Of a stretch of 64,000 bases of DNA, positions 34,072 through 42,652 are shown in pieces. How positions within the stretch are numbered: position 1 is the stretch's first letter; the number at the start of each line of letters is the position of its first letter. A program made the position numbers and the translations under genes. The notes under the pieces were generated by a model. The model was given only the letters and a program-made list of their open reading frames with translations. It was not told the origin of the DNA and did no database searches. The stretch is from the NCBI RefSeq assembly GCF_017565705.1, contig NZ_JAGDYL010000005.1, forward strand, positions 182,555-246,554, given 5' to 3'. This DNA is from Leucobacter ruminantium. Its GTDB lineage: Bacteria > Actinomycetota > Actinomycetes > Actinomycetales > Microbacteriaceae.

Positions 34072-36282
34072 TCAGCCACCTCCATCACTCCGCGCCGTCG
34101 TCGCTGCCGAGGTCACGAGCTCGTGCAGCGATGCATCGGGCAGATAGGCCCGCGTGATCGCGATGCCGATGCGCGGCAGGTCGCCCTCGTCGCGGAAGAG
34201 CAGGTAGAGCGATTCGTGCCGCGGATTGAACTTCTGCTTGAAGCGGTGCAGCGATTTGAATCCGTAGAGCGGTTCGATGAGGCCGCCGATCTGCTCGAGC
34301 ACCTGGTCTACGGGGCCGGCCTCCGCATCCGCCGGCCGCACGAGCGGGGCCCCCGACAGCGACACGAACTCGTAGCCGCGCTCCGAGAACCACATGGCCG
34401 ACGATGCGATGAGAAACTCCATGACGGGTGGGAAGCCGCCGTCGCGTCGGCGCATCAGGTCGAGCGTCCACCCGATCACCCGCGGTTCGCCAGCGACCGC
34501 GGTGCCGTAGACCGGGAGCCATGAGGTCACGCCGTGCAGATTCCCCTCGCCGTCGACGGCGAGGCCGACGTACACCTCCGGGTCGAGCGCCTCCTCGACG
34601 GTGCCGAGCGTGAAGCGCATCTCGGGGAGCCCCTTGTCGCCCGTCCACTGCTCCGAGATGGCGCGCACCTGGGCGAGCACGTTCCACGGCTCCTCCGCGA
34701 GCCGCACCATGCGGAATCCGACGCCCTCGCGGCCGGCCCGGTTGATCGCCGTGCGCACCGCGCCCCACGGCTTGCCCGTGAACGCGAGCCCGGGCAGGTC
34801 GACGATCGTGTCCTCCGCGACGATCACCGAGCGCCAGCCCTCCGGCACGGCCGCCGCGGTCCTCGCGCTCGCCGAGAAGGCGCACGGGATGAGTCCGGCC
34901 TCCTCCGTCACGCGCGCGAACTCGGCCATCGCGGCTGCTTCGCCGCCCTCGGGCACGACGGGGTCGCCGAGCATGATCGCGACGCCCGCCCACGATTGGT
35001 ACGCGATCGCGCCCGATCCCTCGCCCCCGACGGCCGACGGCCCGGAGGTCTCCTCCGCAGCCTCGGCGGGGTCCGCCTCGCCGACCGCGATGCGCTGGTT
35101 GCCCTCCCAGGTCGTCATCCAGGAGATGGTGTCGCCGCCGTCGCGCCTGAGCCGCTCGATCAGCTGCTCCCTGGAGATCGACGCTGCGGCGAGGGATCGC
35201 CGCGACTTGCGCAGCCTCACCCGGAACGCGCCGCGCGCCAGGGTCACGAGCACCATCAGCGCGAGCCAGAACAGCGCCGGGCCCAGCACGAAGCCGAAGG
35301 CCTGCGGCACCGAGTCGATCAGCCTCTGCTCGAGCAGGGTCGGCAGCAGCCCGAGCACGGCGACCGCGGTCAGCAGGTTGAACGCGCCGAGAACGAGTAC
35401 GACGACCCACGCGACGCGGTATCCCTGCCGGATGCCGTTCGCGACGAGCAGGATGACGACGACGTCGATCGCGACGTCGGCGGCGGAGGCATAGGGATCA
35501 TTGGCGCCGAGCGGCCCGTCGTAGGGCACGACGAGATCGAGCACCTGGATCGCGCCGATCGCGACGAGCCCGGAGAAGGCGAGCAGCCTCCACTCCCGCT
35601 GCGTGGGCCGCCCGGCCGGGCGTCGGAACGCCGGGAGCCAGCCGCTCACGATGAGCGCGGCGGTCAGGGCGACCGCGTGCTCGAGGTCGTCGAGCCTGCC
35701 GAGGTAGAGCACGGAGATGCCGACCCAGATGCCCACGGCGAGACGGGCGCGCAGGCGCCACGGAGCAGGCAGTGTGGCGATCGCGAAGACGAGGGCGGTG
35801 AGCGCGCCGCACGACGGGCCGACGTCGAGACCTGCGGCGACGCGCTCCGCCCACTCCCAGCCGCTGTGCGCGACGAGGGCCAGGATCCCTGCCGAGCCGA
35901 GCACGCCGACCAGATGCCCCGCGACGAAGAGGACGGCCGTGCGCAGTGAGCCGAAGCGCCACTCGGCCCAGCCGACGCCGCCGATCACGAGCGGCAGCAG
36001 CGTCAGATAGACGAGCGGGTGCGTCACGAAGAACGGCGAGACCGCGAGCGTCCACCAGCGCCCGTCGGAGAACGCGGGGAGGCCGGTCCCGACCCGGTCG
36101 AACCAGGGCTGGTCGGCGGTGGCCGAGATCAGCGTGCCCGTCGCAGCGCCCACGACGAGAAGGGCGAGCACGAGAGCGGCGGTGAACGGCGTGCGCCTCA
36201 GCGCGGCGACAAGACGGCTCGGTGCTCGGCCGGCGCCCTCCGCCGCTGCGGAATCGGGGTGGCCGGCTGCCTCGTCAGTCAT
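34072..36282 (-). CDS. Rhomboid-like membrane domain fused to DUF2156 (MprF-type lysyltransferase) domain
   Basis: 736 residues. Residues about 35-215 form a rhomboid-like six-helix domain: 'GRWWTLAVSPFFVTHPLVY' (74-92), E107, 'AGHLVG' (121-126), G155-P-S157-C-G159 and H202, a possible Ser-His dyad. Further helices lie at about 230-355. The cytoplasmic C-terminus (about 385-720) is DUF2156, the GNAT-like aminoacyl-phosphatidylglycerol synthase domain, with 'KPWGAVRTAINRAGREGVGF', 'GWTLDLMRRRDGGFPPVMEF' and 'GFKSLHRFKQKFNPRHESLY'. It probably modifies a membrane lipid with an amino acid; the flippase usual in MprF is replaced by the rhomboid-like part. Confidence 0.8.
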   Translation of the reverse strand: MTDEAAGHPDSAAAEGAGRAPSRLVAALRRTPFTAALVLALLVVGAATGTLISATADQPWFDRVGTGLPAFSDGRWWTLAVSPFFVTHPLVYLTLLPLVIGGVGWAEWRFGSLRTAVLFVAGHLVGVLGSAGILALVAHSGWEWAERVAAGLDVGPSCGALTALVFAIATLPAPWRLRARLAVGIWVGISVLYLGRLDDLEHAVALTAALIVSGWLPAFRRPAGRPTQREWRLLAFSGLVAIGAIQVLDLVVPYDGPLGANDPYASAADVAIDVVVILLVANGIRQGYRVAWVVVLVLGAFNLLTAVAVLGLLPTLLEQRLIDSVPQAFGFVLGPALFWLALMVLVTLARGAFRVRLRKSRRSLAAASISREQLIERLRRDGGDTISWMTTWEGNQRIAVGEADPAEAAEETSGPSAVGGEGSGAIAYQSWAGVAIMLGDPVVPEGGEAAAMAEFARVTEEAGLIPCAFSASARTAAAVPEGWRSVIVAEDTIVDLPGLAFTGKPWGAVRTAINRAGREGVGFRMVRLAEEPWNVLAQVRAISEQWTGDKGLPEMRFTLGTVEEALDPEVYVGLAVDGEGNLHGVTSWLPVYGTAVAGEPRVIGWTLDLMRRRDGGFPPVMEFLIASSAMWFSERGYEFVSLSGAPLVRPADAEAGPVDQVLEQIGGLIEPLYGFKSLHRFKQKFNPRHESLYLLFRDEGDLPRIGIAITRAYLPDASLHELVTSAATTARSDGGG

Positions 36283-36375
36283 GGATCCAGTCTAGGGATC
36301 GACCCGCTCGCGGGAACAGCGCCTGCCAGAATGGGAGCACACCCGCCGTCCACCCGCGTCCCAGGGAGCCAGGCC

Positions 36376-37842
36376 ATGTCAGATCGTCCGCACGCGGGGC
36401 CGGAGCGCCCCGCCTCCCCGCTCGTCGAGCGCACCGGTATCGAGATCGTGCCGGAATCCGATCGCACGGCCCGCCCGCGCGATCTCTTCTGGCCGTGGTT
36501 CGCCGCGAACGTCTCGGTCTTCGGCATGTCCTACGGCTCCTTCGTGCTCGGCTTCGGCATCTCGTTCTGGCAGGCGACGCTCGTGTCGGTCATCGGCATC
36601 GTCGTCTCCTTCCTGCTGTGCGGTCTCATCGCGATCGCGGGGAAGCGCGGCTCGGCGCCCACGATGGTGCTCTCCCGCGCGGCGTTCGGCGTGCACGGGC
36701 AGAAGGTGCCCGGCATCGTCTCGTGGCTCACCTCGATCGGCTGGGAGACCTTCCTCGCGATCATGGCCGTGCTCGCGACGGCGACCGTCATCTCCCGGCT
36801 CGGCGGCGACGGCGACAGCGTGCTCCTCAAGATCGCCGCGACGGTGATCGTCGCGGCGCTCATCGTGACGGCTTCCGTGCTGGGCTATCACACGATCATG
36901 AAGCTGCAGTCGGTGCTCACCTGGATCACGGGTGCGGTGACGATCCTCTACATCGTGCTCGCGATTCCGCACATCGACCTCGGCGCGGTGCTCGCGCTGC
37001 CCTCCGGCACGATCGGTCAGGTCGTCGGCGCGCTCGTCATGGTCATGACGGGATTCGGGCTGGGCTGGATCAACATCGCCGCCGACTGGTCTCGCTATCA
37101 GAGGCGCACCGCCTCGGACGGGGCGATCGTCGCCTGGAACACGATCGGCGGCTCCGTCGCGCCCGTGCTGCTCGTCGTCTTCGGCCTGCTCCTCGGCGGC
37201 TCCGACCCCGCACTCGCCGAGGGCATCGCCGCCGATCCCATCGGAGCACTCGAGACCCTGCTGCCGGTCTGGGTCCTGGTCCCGTTCCTGCTCACCGCGG
37301 TGCTGGCGCTCGTCTCCGGTGCGGTGCTCGGCATCTACTCTTCGGGGCTCACGCTGCTGAGCCTCGGTATCCGCATCCCGCGGCCGAGCGCCGCCGCGAT
37401 CGACGGACTGATCCTCACCTTCGGTACCGTCTGGGTCGTGTTCTGGGCGCAGGACTTCCTCGGCCCCTTCCAGAGCTTCCTCATCACGCTCGGCGTTCCG
37501 CTGGCCTCATGGGCGGGCATCCTCATCGCCGACATCCTCCGGCGGCGCAGGGACTACGACGAGGACGCCCTGTTCGACCCGCGCGGCCGCTACGGCGCCT
37601 GGGACTGGACCTCGATCGGCACCCTCGTCGTCGCCTCGATCGTGGGCTGGGGCTTCGTGGTCAACGGCTTCGCGGAGGACGCGGCCTGGAACAACTGGCA
37701 GGGATACCTCCTCGGCATCGTCGGGGGTCGCGAGGGCGACTGGGCCTACGCGAACCTCGGCGTCTTCTTCGCGCTCGTCCTGTCGTTCCTCGTCACCTGG
37801 TTCGCCCGCGCGGGCAGGATCCGGCAGCAGGAGGCGTCGTGA
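36376..37842 (+). CDS. NCS1 family purine/cytosine permease
   Basis: 488 residues, twelve helices. 'RDLFWPWFAANVSVFGMSYG', 'APTMVLSRAAFGVHGQKVPG' and 'GFGLGWINIAADWSRYQ' are conserved NCS1 positions for nucleobase or hydantoin uptake with Na+ or H+. A GGGAG site precedes the ATG. Its stop overlaps the GTG of the isochorismatase-like gene, so the pair probably imports and then hydrolyses an amide or nitrogen heterocycle. Confidence 0.9.
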   Translation: MSDRPHAGPERPASPLVERTGIEIVPESDRTARPRDLFWPWFAANVSVFGMSYGSFVLGFGISFWQATLVSVIGIVVSFLLCGLIAIAGKRGSAPTMVLSRAAFGVHGQKVPGIVSWLTSIGWETFLAIMAVLATATVISRLGGDGDSVLLKIAATVIVAALIVTASVLGYHTIMKLQSVLTWITGAVTILYIVLAIPHIDLGAVLALPSGTIGQVVGALVMVMTGFGLGWINIAADWSRYQRRTASDGAIVAWNTIGGSVAPVLLVVFGLLLGGSDPALAEGIAADPIGALETLLPVWVLVPFLLTAVLALVSGAVLGIYSSGLTLLSLGIRIPRPSAAAIDGLILTFGTVWVVFWAQDFLGPFQSFLITLGVPLASWAGILIADILRRRRDYDEDALFDPRGRYGAWDWTSIGTLVVASIVGWGFVVNGFAEDAAWNNWQGYLLGIVGGREGDWAYANLGVFFALVLSFLVTWFARAGRIRQQEAS

Positions 37843-38462
37843 GCGAGACGGCGGAGGCCGGCGCCGCGGACGGTGCCCCGGCGGAGGTCGGCATGGGCGA
37901 CGCGGCGAGGGATCCCTCACCCTGGCTCGTGGTGATCGACCCGCAGGCGATCTTCGCGGCGTCAGATTCCGAATGGGGATCGCCGTTCTTCGACGCGGCA
38001 TTCGCGAACATCCGCCGACTCGCCGCCGCCGCGGAGGACCGCGTGCTCGTCACCCGCTGGCTCCCCACCGCCGATCGCACGACGAGCTGGGGCGACTACT
38101 TCGCGGCGTGGCCCTTCGCCGACCGACCCGCCGACGACGCCCTCTTCGACCTCGTGCCCGAGGCCGCCGGGCTCTCACCGCACCCGACGATCGACCTGCC
38201 GACCTTCGGCAAGTGGGGCTCCGCGATCGAACGCATCGTGGGCGGTAGACCCGTCGTGCTCGCCGGTGTCTCGACCGACTGCTGCGTGATCTCGACGGCG
38301 CTCGCCGGGGCCGACGCCGGGGCGCGGATCACGGTCGCGGTCGACGCGTGCGCGGGGTCGACGGCCGAGAACCACGCGGCGGCGGTGCGGGTCATGGGGC
38401 TCTACCCGCCGCAGATCGCCCTCGCCGACACCTCCGACTGCGTCGAGGTGCTGCGAGGCTGA
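37839..38462 (+). CDS. Isochorismatase-like cysteine hydrolase
   Basis: 207 residues. The fold shows Asp in 'WLVVIDPQAIF', Lys in 'LPTFGKWGSAIERI' and the nucleophilic Cys in 'GVSTDCCVISTAL', giving the D-K-C triad of the family. Members hydrolyse carbamoyl or amide compounds such as N-carbamoylsarcosine or nicotinamide. Translational coupling to an NCS1 permease suggests a nucleobase-derived substrate. GTG start at 37839 with GGAG upstream. Confidence 0.88.
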   Translation: MSETAEAGAADGAPAEVGMGDAARDPSPWLVVIDPQAIFAASDSEWGSPFFDAAFANIRRLAAAAEDRVLVTRWLPTADRTTSWGDYFAAWPFADRPADDALFDLVPEAAGLSPHPTIDLPTFGKWGSAIERIVGGRPVVLAGVSTDCCVISTALAGADAGARITVAVDACAGSTAENHAAAVRVMGLYPPQIALADTSDCVEVLRG

Positions 38463-38593
38463 GAGCGCGCCGTCTCTCTCCTCGAAGGCCCTGCCACCGC
38501 CGCTGACGCGGGAGTAGCCTGGGGGGCGGGACGCCCATCCGACGCCCCGATCCGCGTGGCCGCGCACGCCGCGGCCGGAATGAGGAGGCAGCA

Positions 38594-39634
38594 ATGCGCG
38601 CAGTGACGTACGTCAAGAACGACACGGTCGAGATCCTCGACAAGCCCGTGCCCGAGATCCAGCCGGACGAGGTGCTGCTGCGAGTCGGCGGCGCCGGGCT
38701 CTGCCACTCCGACATCGCGATCATCGGCATGGGCGATGACAACCCGCTCATCGGTGGCACACTCGGACACGAGGTGGCAGGCACGGTCGAGAAGATCGGC
38801 GATGACGTGCGGGGCTGGCAGGCGGGCGACGGGGCGATCGTCGCGCTCATCCTCTGCTGCGGCCAGTGCCGCGAGTGCCTCGCGGGCCGCGACAACCAAT
38901 GCGAGACCGTCTATCCCAGGAGCGCGCTCGCGCCGCTGTCGCCCGGTATCGGCAGCCCCGGCGGCATGGCCGACTACATCGCGGTGCGCGCGCATCACCT
39001 GCTGCCCCTGGGCGGCCTCGACCCCGTGGCGGCCGCCCCGCTCGCGGACGCGGCGCTCACCCCGCTGCACGCGATCAACACCGTGCGCGACCGGATGGTC
39101 GGCGACGCGACGGTCGTGACGATCGGCCTCGGCGGCCTCGGCCACATGGCGCTGCAGATCCTCGCGGCGACGACCGGTGCGCGCCTCATCGCGCTCGACA
39201 CCGACCCCGAGAAGCTCGCCTTCGCCGAGAAGCACGGTGCCGACCTGGTGCTGCCGAGCGACGGCAGCGCGGCGGCGCGCATCCTCGAGGAGACCCGCGG
39301 GGTCGGTGCCGACGTCGTGTTCGACTTCGTCGGCGTTCAGCCCACGGTCGACCTCGCCCTCTCCGTGGTGCGCGGCGGGGGTGCGATCCGCTTCGTCGGC
39401 CTCGGCAACGGCGAGTTCGAGTACGTCGCGGGCAGCGGCACCCCGCTGCCCTGGGGCGTGAACATCGAGCGGGCGTACGGCGGCACCCGCGGAGAGCTGT
39501 TGCAGGCGCTCGCCCTCGCCCGGGCCGGCAAGATCGGCGTCGAGGTCGTGCGCTATTCCCTCGACGACGCCGTGCAGGCCTTCGATGACCTGCACCACGG
39601 GCGCGTGCAGGGCCGCGCCGTGCTCGTACCGTAG
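38594..39634 (+). CDS. Zinc-dependent alcohol dehydrogenase
   Basis: 346 residues of the MDR superfamily. The catalytic zinc region is 'GAGLCHSDIAII' and 'GGTLGHEVAGTVEKIG'. The structural zinc cysteines are in 'ILCCGQCRECLAGRDNQC', and the Rossmann motif is 'VVTIGLGGLGHMALQILA'. It oxidises alcohols with NAD(P). A strong GAGGAGG ribosome site precedes the ATG. It stands as a single gene between the permease pair and the ubiX locus; the substrate is unknown. Confidence 0.92.
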   Translation: MRAVTYVKNDTVEILDKPVPEIQPDEVLLRVGGAGLCHSDIAIIGMGDDNPLIGGTLGHEVAGTVEKIGDDVRGWQAGDGAIVALILCCGQCRECLAGRDNQCETVYPRSALAPLSPGIGSPGGMADYIAVRAHHLLPLGGLDPVAAAPLADAALTPLHAINTVRDRMVGDATVVTIGLGGLGHMALQILAATTGARLIALDTDPEKLAFAEKHGADLVLPSDGSAAARILEETRGVGADVVFDFVGVQPTVDLALSVVRGGGAIRFVGLGNGEFEYVAGSGTPLPWGVNIERAYGGTRGELLQALALARAGKIGVEVVRYSLDDAVQAFDDLHHGRVQGRAVLVP

Positions 39635-39662
39635 CCCGCGTTTCCCTCGGGAAGTGCGCTCT

Positions 39663-39718
39663 CGAGATACGGATCTCGCAGCTCGGTTCGCGAATTCCCG
39701 TGTGAGATCCGTATCTCG
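39663..39718. repeat. Intergenic 15-bp perfect inverted repeat
   Basis: Arms CGAGATACGGATCTC (39663-39677) and its exact complement (39704-39718) flank a 26-base spacer between the convergent dehydrogenase and ubiX genes. It may terminate both. The core CGAGATACGG recurs in two other intergenic gaps (near 51929 and 63780). Confidence 0.8.
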
Positions 39719-39772
39719 GCGGGGTTCTGACGCAGGCCTTGGGTGCTTGCGGCACGAACCCGCGCTAGCGGA

Positions 39773-40363
39773 TCAGGCTGATCCGGGCGGACGCTTGAGC
39801 GAGAGATCCTCGCCCCAGCGCGGCAGCGCGGAGGTCTCAACGCCGGCGTGATCGAGCAGCCTCGCGGCCATCGAGGTGAACAACTCATCGAGGCTCTGCG
39901 GCAGGGTGTAGAAGGCCGGACTCATGGGCACGACGAACGCACCGGCTTCGGCCACCGCGAGGGCGTTGCGCAGGTGGATCGGCGACAGGGGAGATTCCCG
40001 CAGCGCGAGCACCAGCCGACGGCGCTCCTTGAGCGCGACGTCGGCTGCCCTGCTGATGAGCGTGTCGCCGGTGCCGTTCGCCACGGTGCCGAGGGTTCGT
40101 GCGCTGCAGGGAACGACGAGGGTCGCGTCGGTGCGGTAGGAGCCGCTCGCGATCTCGCACGCGAGATCGCGGTTGCTGTGGGTGTAGGAGGCCAGCGGCT
40201 TCAGATCGCCCTCGGTCATCCCGGTCTCGTGCTTGAGATTCACGAGCCCCCAGGAGCTGATGACGAGGTGGGTTTCGACGCTCTCCTCGCGCGCGAGTTC
40301 GAGCGCGCGCACCGCGACTGAGGATCCGGATGCTCCGGTGATTCCGATGACGAGTCGCGGCAC
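39773..40363 (-). CDS. ubiX: UbiX family flavin prenyltransferase
   Basis: 196 residues. 'RLVIGITGASGSSVAVRALE' at the N-terminus, 'TLVVPCSARTLGTVANGTGD', 'LISRAADVALKERRRLVLAL' and 'RESPLSPIHLRNALAVAEAG' are the UbiX/Pad1 signatures. It makes the prenylated FMN cofactor needed by UbiD decarboxylases. It is divergent from the catabolic operon that carries a ubiD gene 6.4 kb downstream, so it very likely supplies cofactor to that enzyme. It shares the control region with TTCTCG palindrome 40423-40439. Confidence 0.94.
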   Translation of the reverse strand: MPRLVIGITGASGSSVAVRALELAREESVETHLVISSWGLVNLKHETGMTEGDLKPLASYTHSNRDLACEIASGSYRTDATLVVPCSARTLGTVANGTGDTLISRAADVALKERRRLVLALRESPLSPIHLRNALAVAEAGAFVVPMSPAFYTLPQSLDELFTSMAARLLDHAGVETSALPRWGEDLSLKRPPGSA

Positions 40364-40422
40364 GGGGATCCTTTCAGTCGTCCCTCGTCATCCTACGAAA
40401 CGAGAAGCCGGGGTGCGATGCG

Positions 40423-40474
40423 TTCTCGTGGCGCGAGAATGACTTGTCCGAGGCGAAGAGGGCGTTTCTAAGAT
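40423..40474 (+). promoter_or_regulatory. Catabolic operon promoter with IclR-type operator
   Basis: Palindrome TTCTCG-N5-CGAGAA (40423-40439) is followed by a possible -35 TTGTCC (40444-40449) and -10 TAAGAT (40469-40474). The -10 ends six bases before ATG 40481, so the operon mRNA may be leaderless. Confidence 0.6.
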
Positions 40475-40480
40475 GTGCGT

Positions 40481-41869
40481 ATGCGTTCATCGGCGACACG
40501 ATCCTCTCTCCTGGTCCGCGGACGGGTGCGCTTCCCCGACGGGACCTGGAGGCGCGGGCAGGTGAGCTCCGGGGGCGGGTGCATCCTCGCGGTCGAACCG
40601 GTCACTGAGAGTCTCGATGATTCTCGTGATGCGAGAATCATCGACGTGGGGGAATCCTACGTGCTGCCCGGTGCCGTGGACGCTCACGTGCACTCGCTGT
40701 CGCACCGCAACGAGGGGATCGCGGCATCGACCTCCGCAGCCGCGGCCGGAGGGGTGACCACGGTGATCGAGATGCCCTTCGACCACTCGGGGCCGATCAA
40801 CTCGCTCGACCGGTTGCGTGCGAAGCAGGATCTCGCCGACGCCGAAGCCGTCGTCGATATCGCGCTGCTCGGCACCCTCGATCCCGCCGGCGGCTGGACG
40901 CGGGCGGAGGAACTCGCCGAGGGCGGCGTCGTGGGGTTCAAAGCCTCGCTCTTCGACACCGACGCCTTCCGGTTCCCCCGCACCTCCGACCGGCAACTGC
41001 TCGACGTCATGGCCGCCACGCGCGACGTCGGGCGCACGCTGTGCGTGCACGTCGAGAACAACGAGATCATCAAGGCGCTGCTCGACGAAGAGCGCAGCGC
41101 GGACGCCGCCGATCCGCAGTCCCACTCCCGCTCGCGCCCGCCGGTCAGCGAGACGCTCGGGGTGCTGACCGCGATGGAGGTGGCGGCGAACACCGGCTCG
41201 CGGCTGCACCTGTGCCACCTGTCGCTGCCTCGGAGCGTCGAGCTCGCGAGCTGGTACCGCGGTCAGGGCGCCGACATCACACTCGAGACCTGTCCCCACT
41301 ACCTCACCTTCGTGCAGGACGACCTCGACCGTCTGAGGGGGCATCTCAAGATCAATCCGCCGTTGCGCACCGCCGGTGACCGCGAGGGGCTCTGGGCCCG
41401 GCTCGGCGGCGGCGAGATCCCGGTCATCACCTCGGACCACGCCCCCTGGCCGCGCGAGCTGAAGGAGCGGGAGATGATGCTCGACAACAGCTCGGGTGCG
41501 CCCGGCGTCCAGAACATCGTGCCCGTGATCCTCGGCGGCGCGCTGCGGCGCGACCCGAGCATGGGGCTCTTCGAACGCGCCCTGGACGCGCTCACCCGAG
41601 GCCCCGCCGCCCGTTACGGAATCGACCATCGCAAGGGATCGCTCGAACCCGGCAAGGATGCCGACATCATGGTGTTCTCGCCCGACGAGGGCGCCGAGAT
41701 CGAACTCGGCGCGCAGCTCTCGAATGCGGGTTGGACACCGTACGCCGGGTACCGGCCGGGAGGCCGCATCACGCACACGATATCCCGGGGCGAGCTCGTC
41801 TTCGACGAAGCGCTGGGGCTGTCGGGGCGGCCCGGACGCGGCGAACTGCTGGAACACTCGGATCGGTAG
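40481..41869 (+). CDS. Cyclic amidohydrolase (hydantoinase/allantoinase-like)
   Basis: 462 residues of the amidohydrolase superfamily. Metal ligands are H69 and H71 in 'VDAHVHS', the carbamylated Lys K154 in 'GVVGFKASLF', His in 'LCVHVENNE' and 'LHLCHLSLP', and Asp in 'PVITSDHAPWP'. These match dihydropyrimidinase/allantoinase/dihydroorotase enzymes that open cyclic ureides. In this locus the likely reaction is opening hydantoin-5-propionate to N-carbamoyl-glutamate (inference). The start is ATG 40481; a second palindromic operator lies inside codons 45-55. An IclR gene follows after four bases. Confidence 0.88.
   Translation: MRSSATRSSLLVRGRVRFPDGTWRRGQVSSGGGCILAVEPVTESLDDSRDARIIDVGESYVLPGAVDAHVHSLSHRNEGIAASTSAAAAGGVTTVIEMPFDHSGPINSLDRLRAKQDLADAEAVVDIALLGTLDPAGGWTRAEELAEGGVVGFKASLFDTDAFRFPRTSDRQLLDVMAATRDVGRTLCVHVENNEIIKALLDEERSADAADPQSHSRSRPPVSETLGVLTAMEVAANTGSRLHLCHLSLPRSVELASWYRGQGADITLETCPHYLTFVQDDLDRLRGHLKINPPLRTAGDREGLWARLGGGEIPVITSDHAPWPRELKEREMMLDNSSGAPGVQNIVPVILGGALRRDPSMGLFERALDALTRGPAARYGIDHRKGSLEPGKDADIMVFSPDEGAEIELGAQLSNAGWTPYAGYRPGGRITHTISRGELVFDEALGLSGRPGRGELLEHSDR
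40614..40644. promoter_or_regulatory. Intragenic copy of the IclR-type operator
   Basis: A perfect palindrome with 13-bp arms (40614-40626/40632-40644) and a 5-base centre contains TTCTCG-N5-CGAGAA. It lies about 140 bases inside the amidohydrolase gene and could form a repression loop with the site at 40423. Confidence 0.6.
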
Positions 41870-41872
41870 CCC

Positions 41873-42652
41873 ATGGCCGAATCACGCCGGCCGGTCGGCC
41901 AGTACCAGTCGCTCCAACGGGGGCTCCAGATCCTGCAGATCGTGCAGGACAGGGGCCGGATGCTGATCTCCGAGGTGAGCGAGGAGCTCGGGATCCCGCT
42001 CTCCACCGTCTACCGCTACGCGACCGTGCTCAAGCAGTCGGGCTTCGCGCTGGAGATCGACGGATACCTCATTCCGGGCGAGCGGCTGACCGAGCACTCG
42101 GAGCACTCGCCGCACCTCGTGAGCCTCGCGAGCACGGTGCTGAAGCGGCTGCGGGTCGAGTCCGGCATGTCGGCGGTGCTCGCGGTGCGGGTGAACATCA
42201 CCGCGATGTGCCTCGCCGCGGAACTCGCCCACCCGAGGCACCGGGTGTCCTTCTCCCCCGGGGTGGTGCGGAGCCTCTACGCCGGAGCGACGGCGCTGCC
42301 GCTGCTCGCGCACGCGCCGGATCGGGTGGTGCGGGAACTGCTCGAGACCGAGCTGCGCCCCTACACCAACGCGACGCTCACTCCCGAGATCGTCGCGCCG
42401 TACCTCGAGCAGGTGCGCAGGGAGGGGTTCGCCGTCTCGTACGGGCAGGTCACCCCGGGTATGACGGGCGTCGGGGTGCCTGTGCTGCTCGACGGCAAGT
42501 GCCTGTGCTCGCTCTCGCTCGTGGGCGGCGAGTACCTCGGCACGGACGGGCTCGACCAGGCGGTGACCCTGCTGAAGCAGGGCGCGACCGAGCTCGTCGC
42601 CCGGCTTCCGACGAATACGAGAAACGAGATATGGGTGGGCAGCAATGACTGA
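41873..42652 (+). CDS. IclR family transcriptional regulator
   Basis: 259 residues. The winged helix 'SLQRGLQILQIVQDRGRMLISEVSEELGIPLSTVYRYATVL' is typical IclR. The effector domain has 'RVNITAMCLAAEL' and 'YAGATALPLLAHAPDRVVREL'. It sits within the operon it likely controls, between the amidohydrolase and the urocanase-like gene, and overlaps the latter by eight bases. The TTCTCR-N5-YGAGAA palindromes in this locus are the best candidates for its sites. Confidence 0.93.
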   Translation: MAESRRPVGQYQSLQRGLQILQIVQDRGRMLISEVSEELGIPLSTVYRYATVLKQSGFALEIDGYLIPGERLTEHSEHSPHLVSLASTVLKRLRVESGMSAVLAVRVNITAMCLAAELAHPRHRVSFSPGVVRSLYAGATALPLLAHAPDRVVRELLETELRPYTNATLTPEIVAPYLEQVRREGFAVSYGQVTPGMTGVGVPVLLDGKCLCSLSLVGGEYLGTDGLDQAVTLLKQGATELVARLPTNTRNEIWVGSND

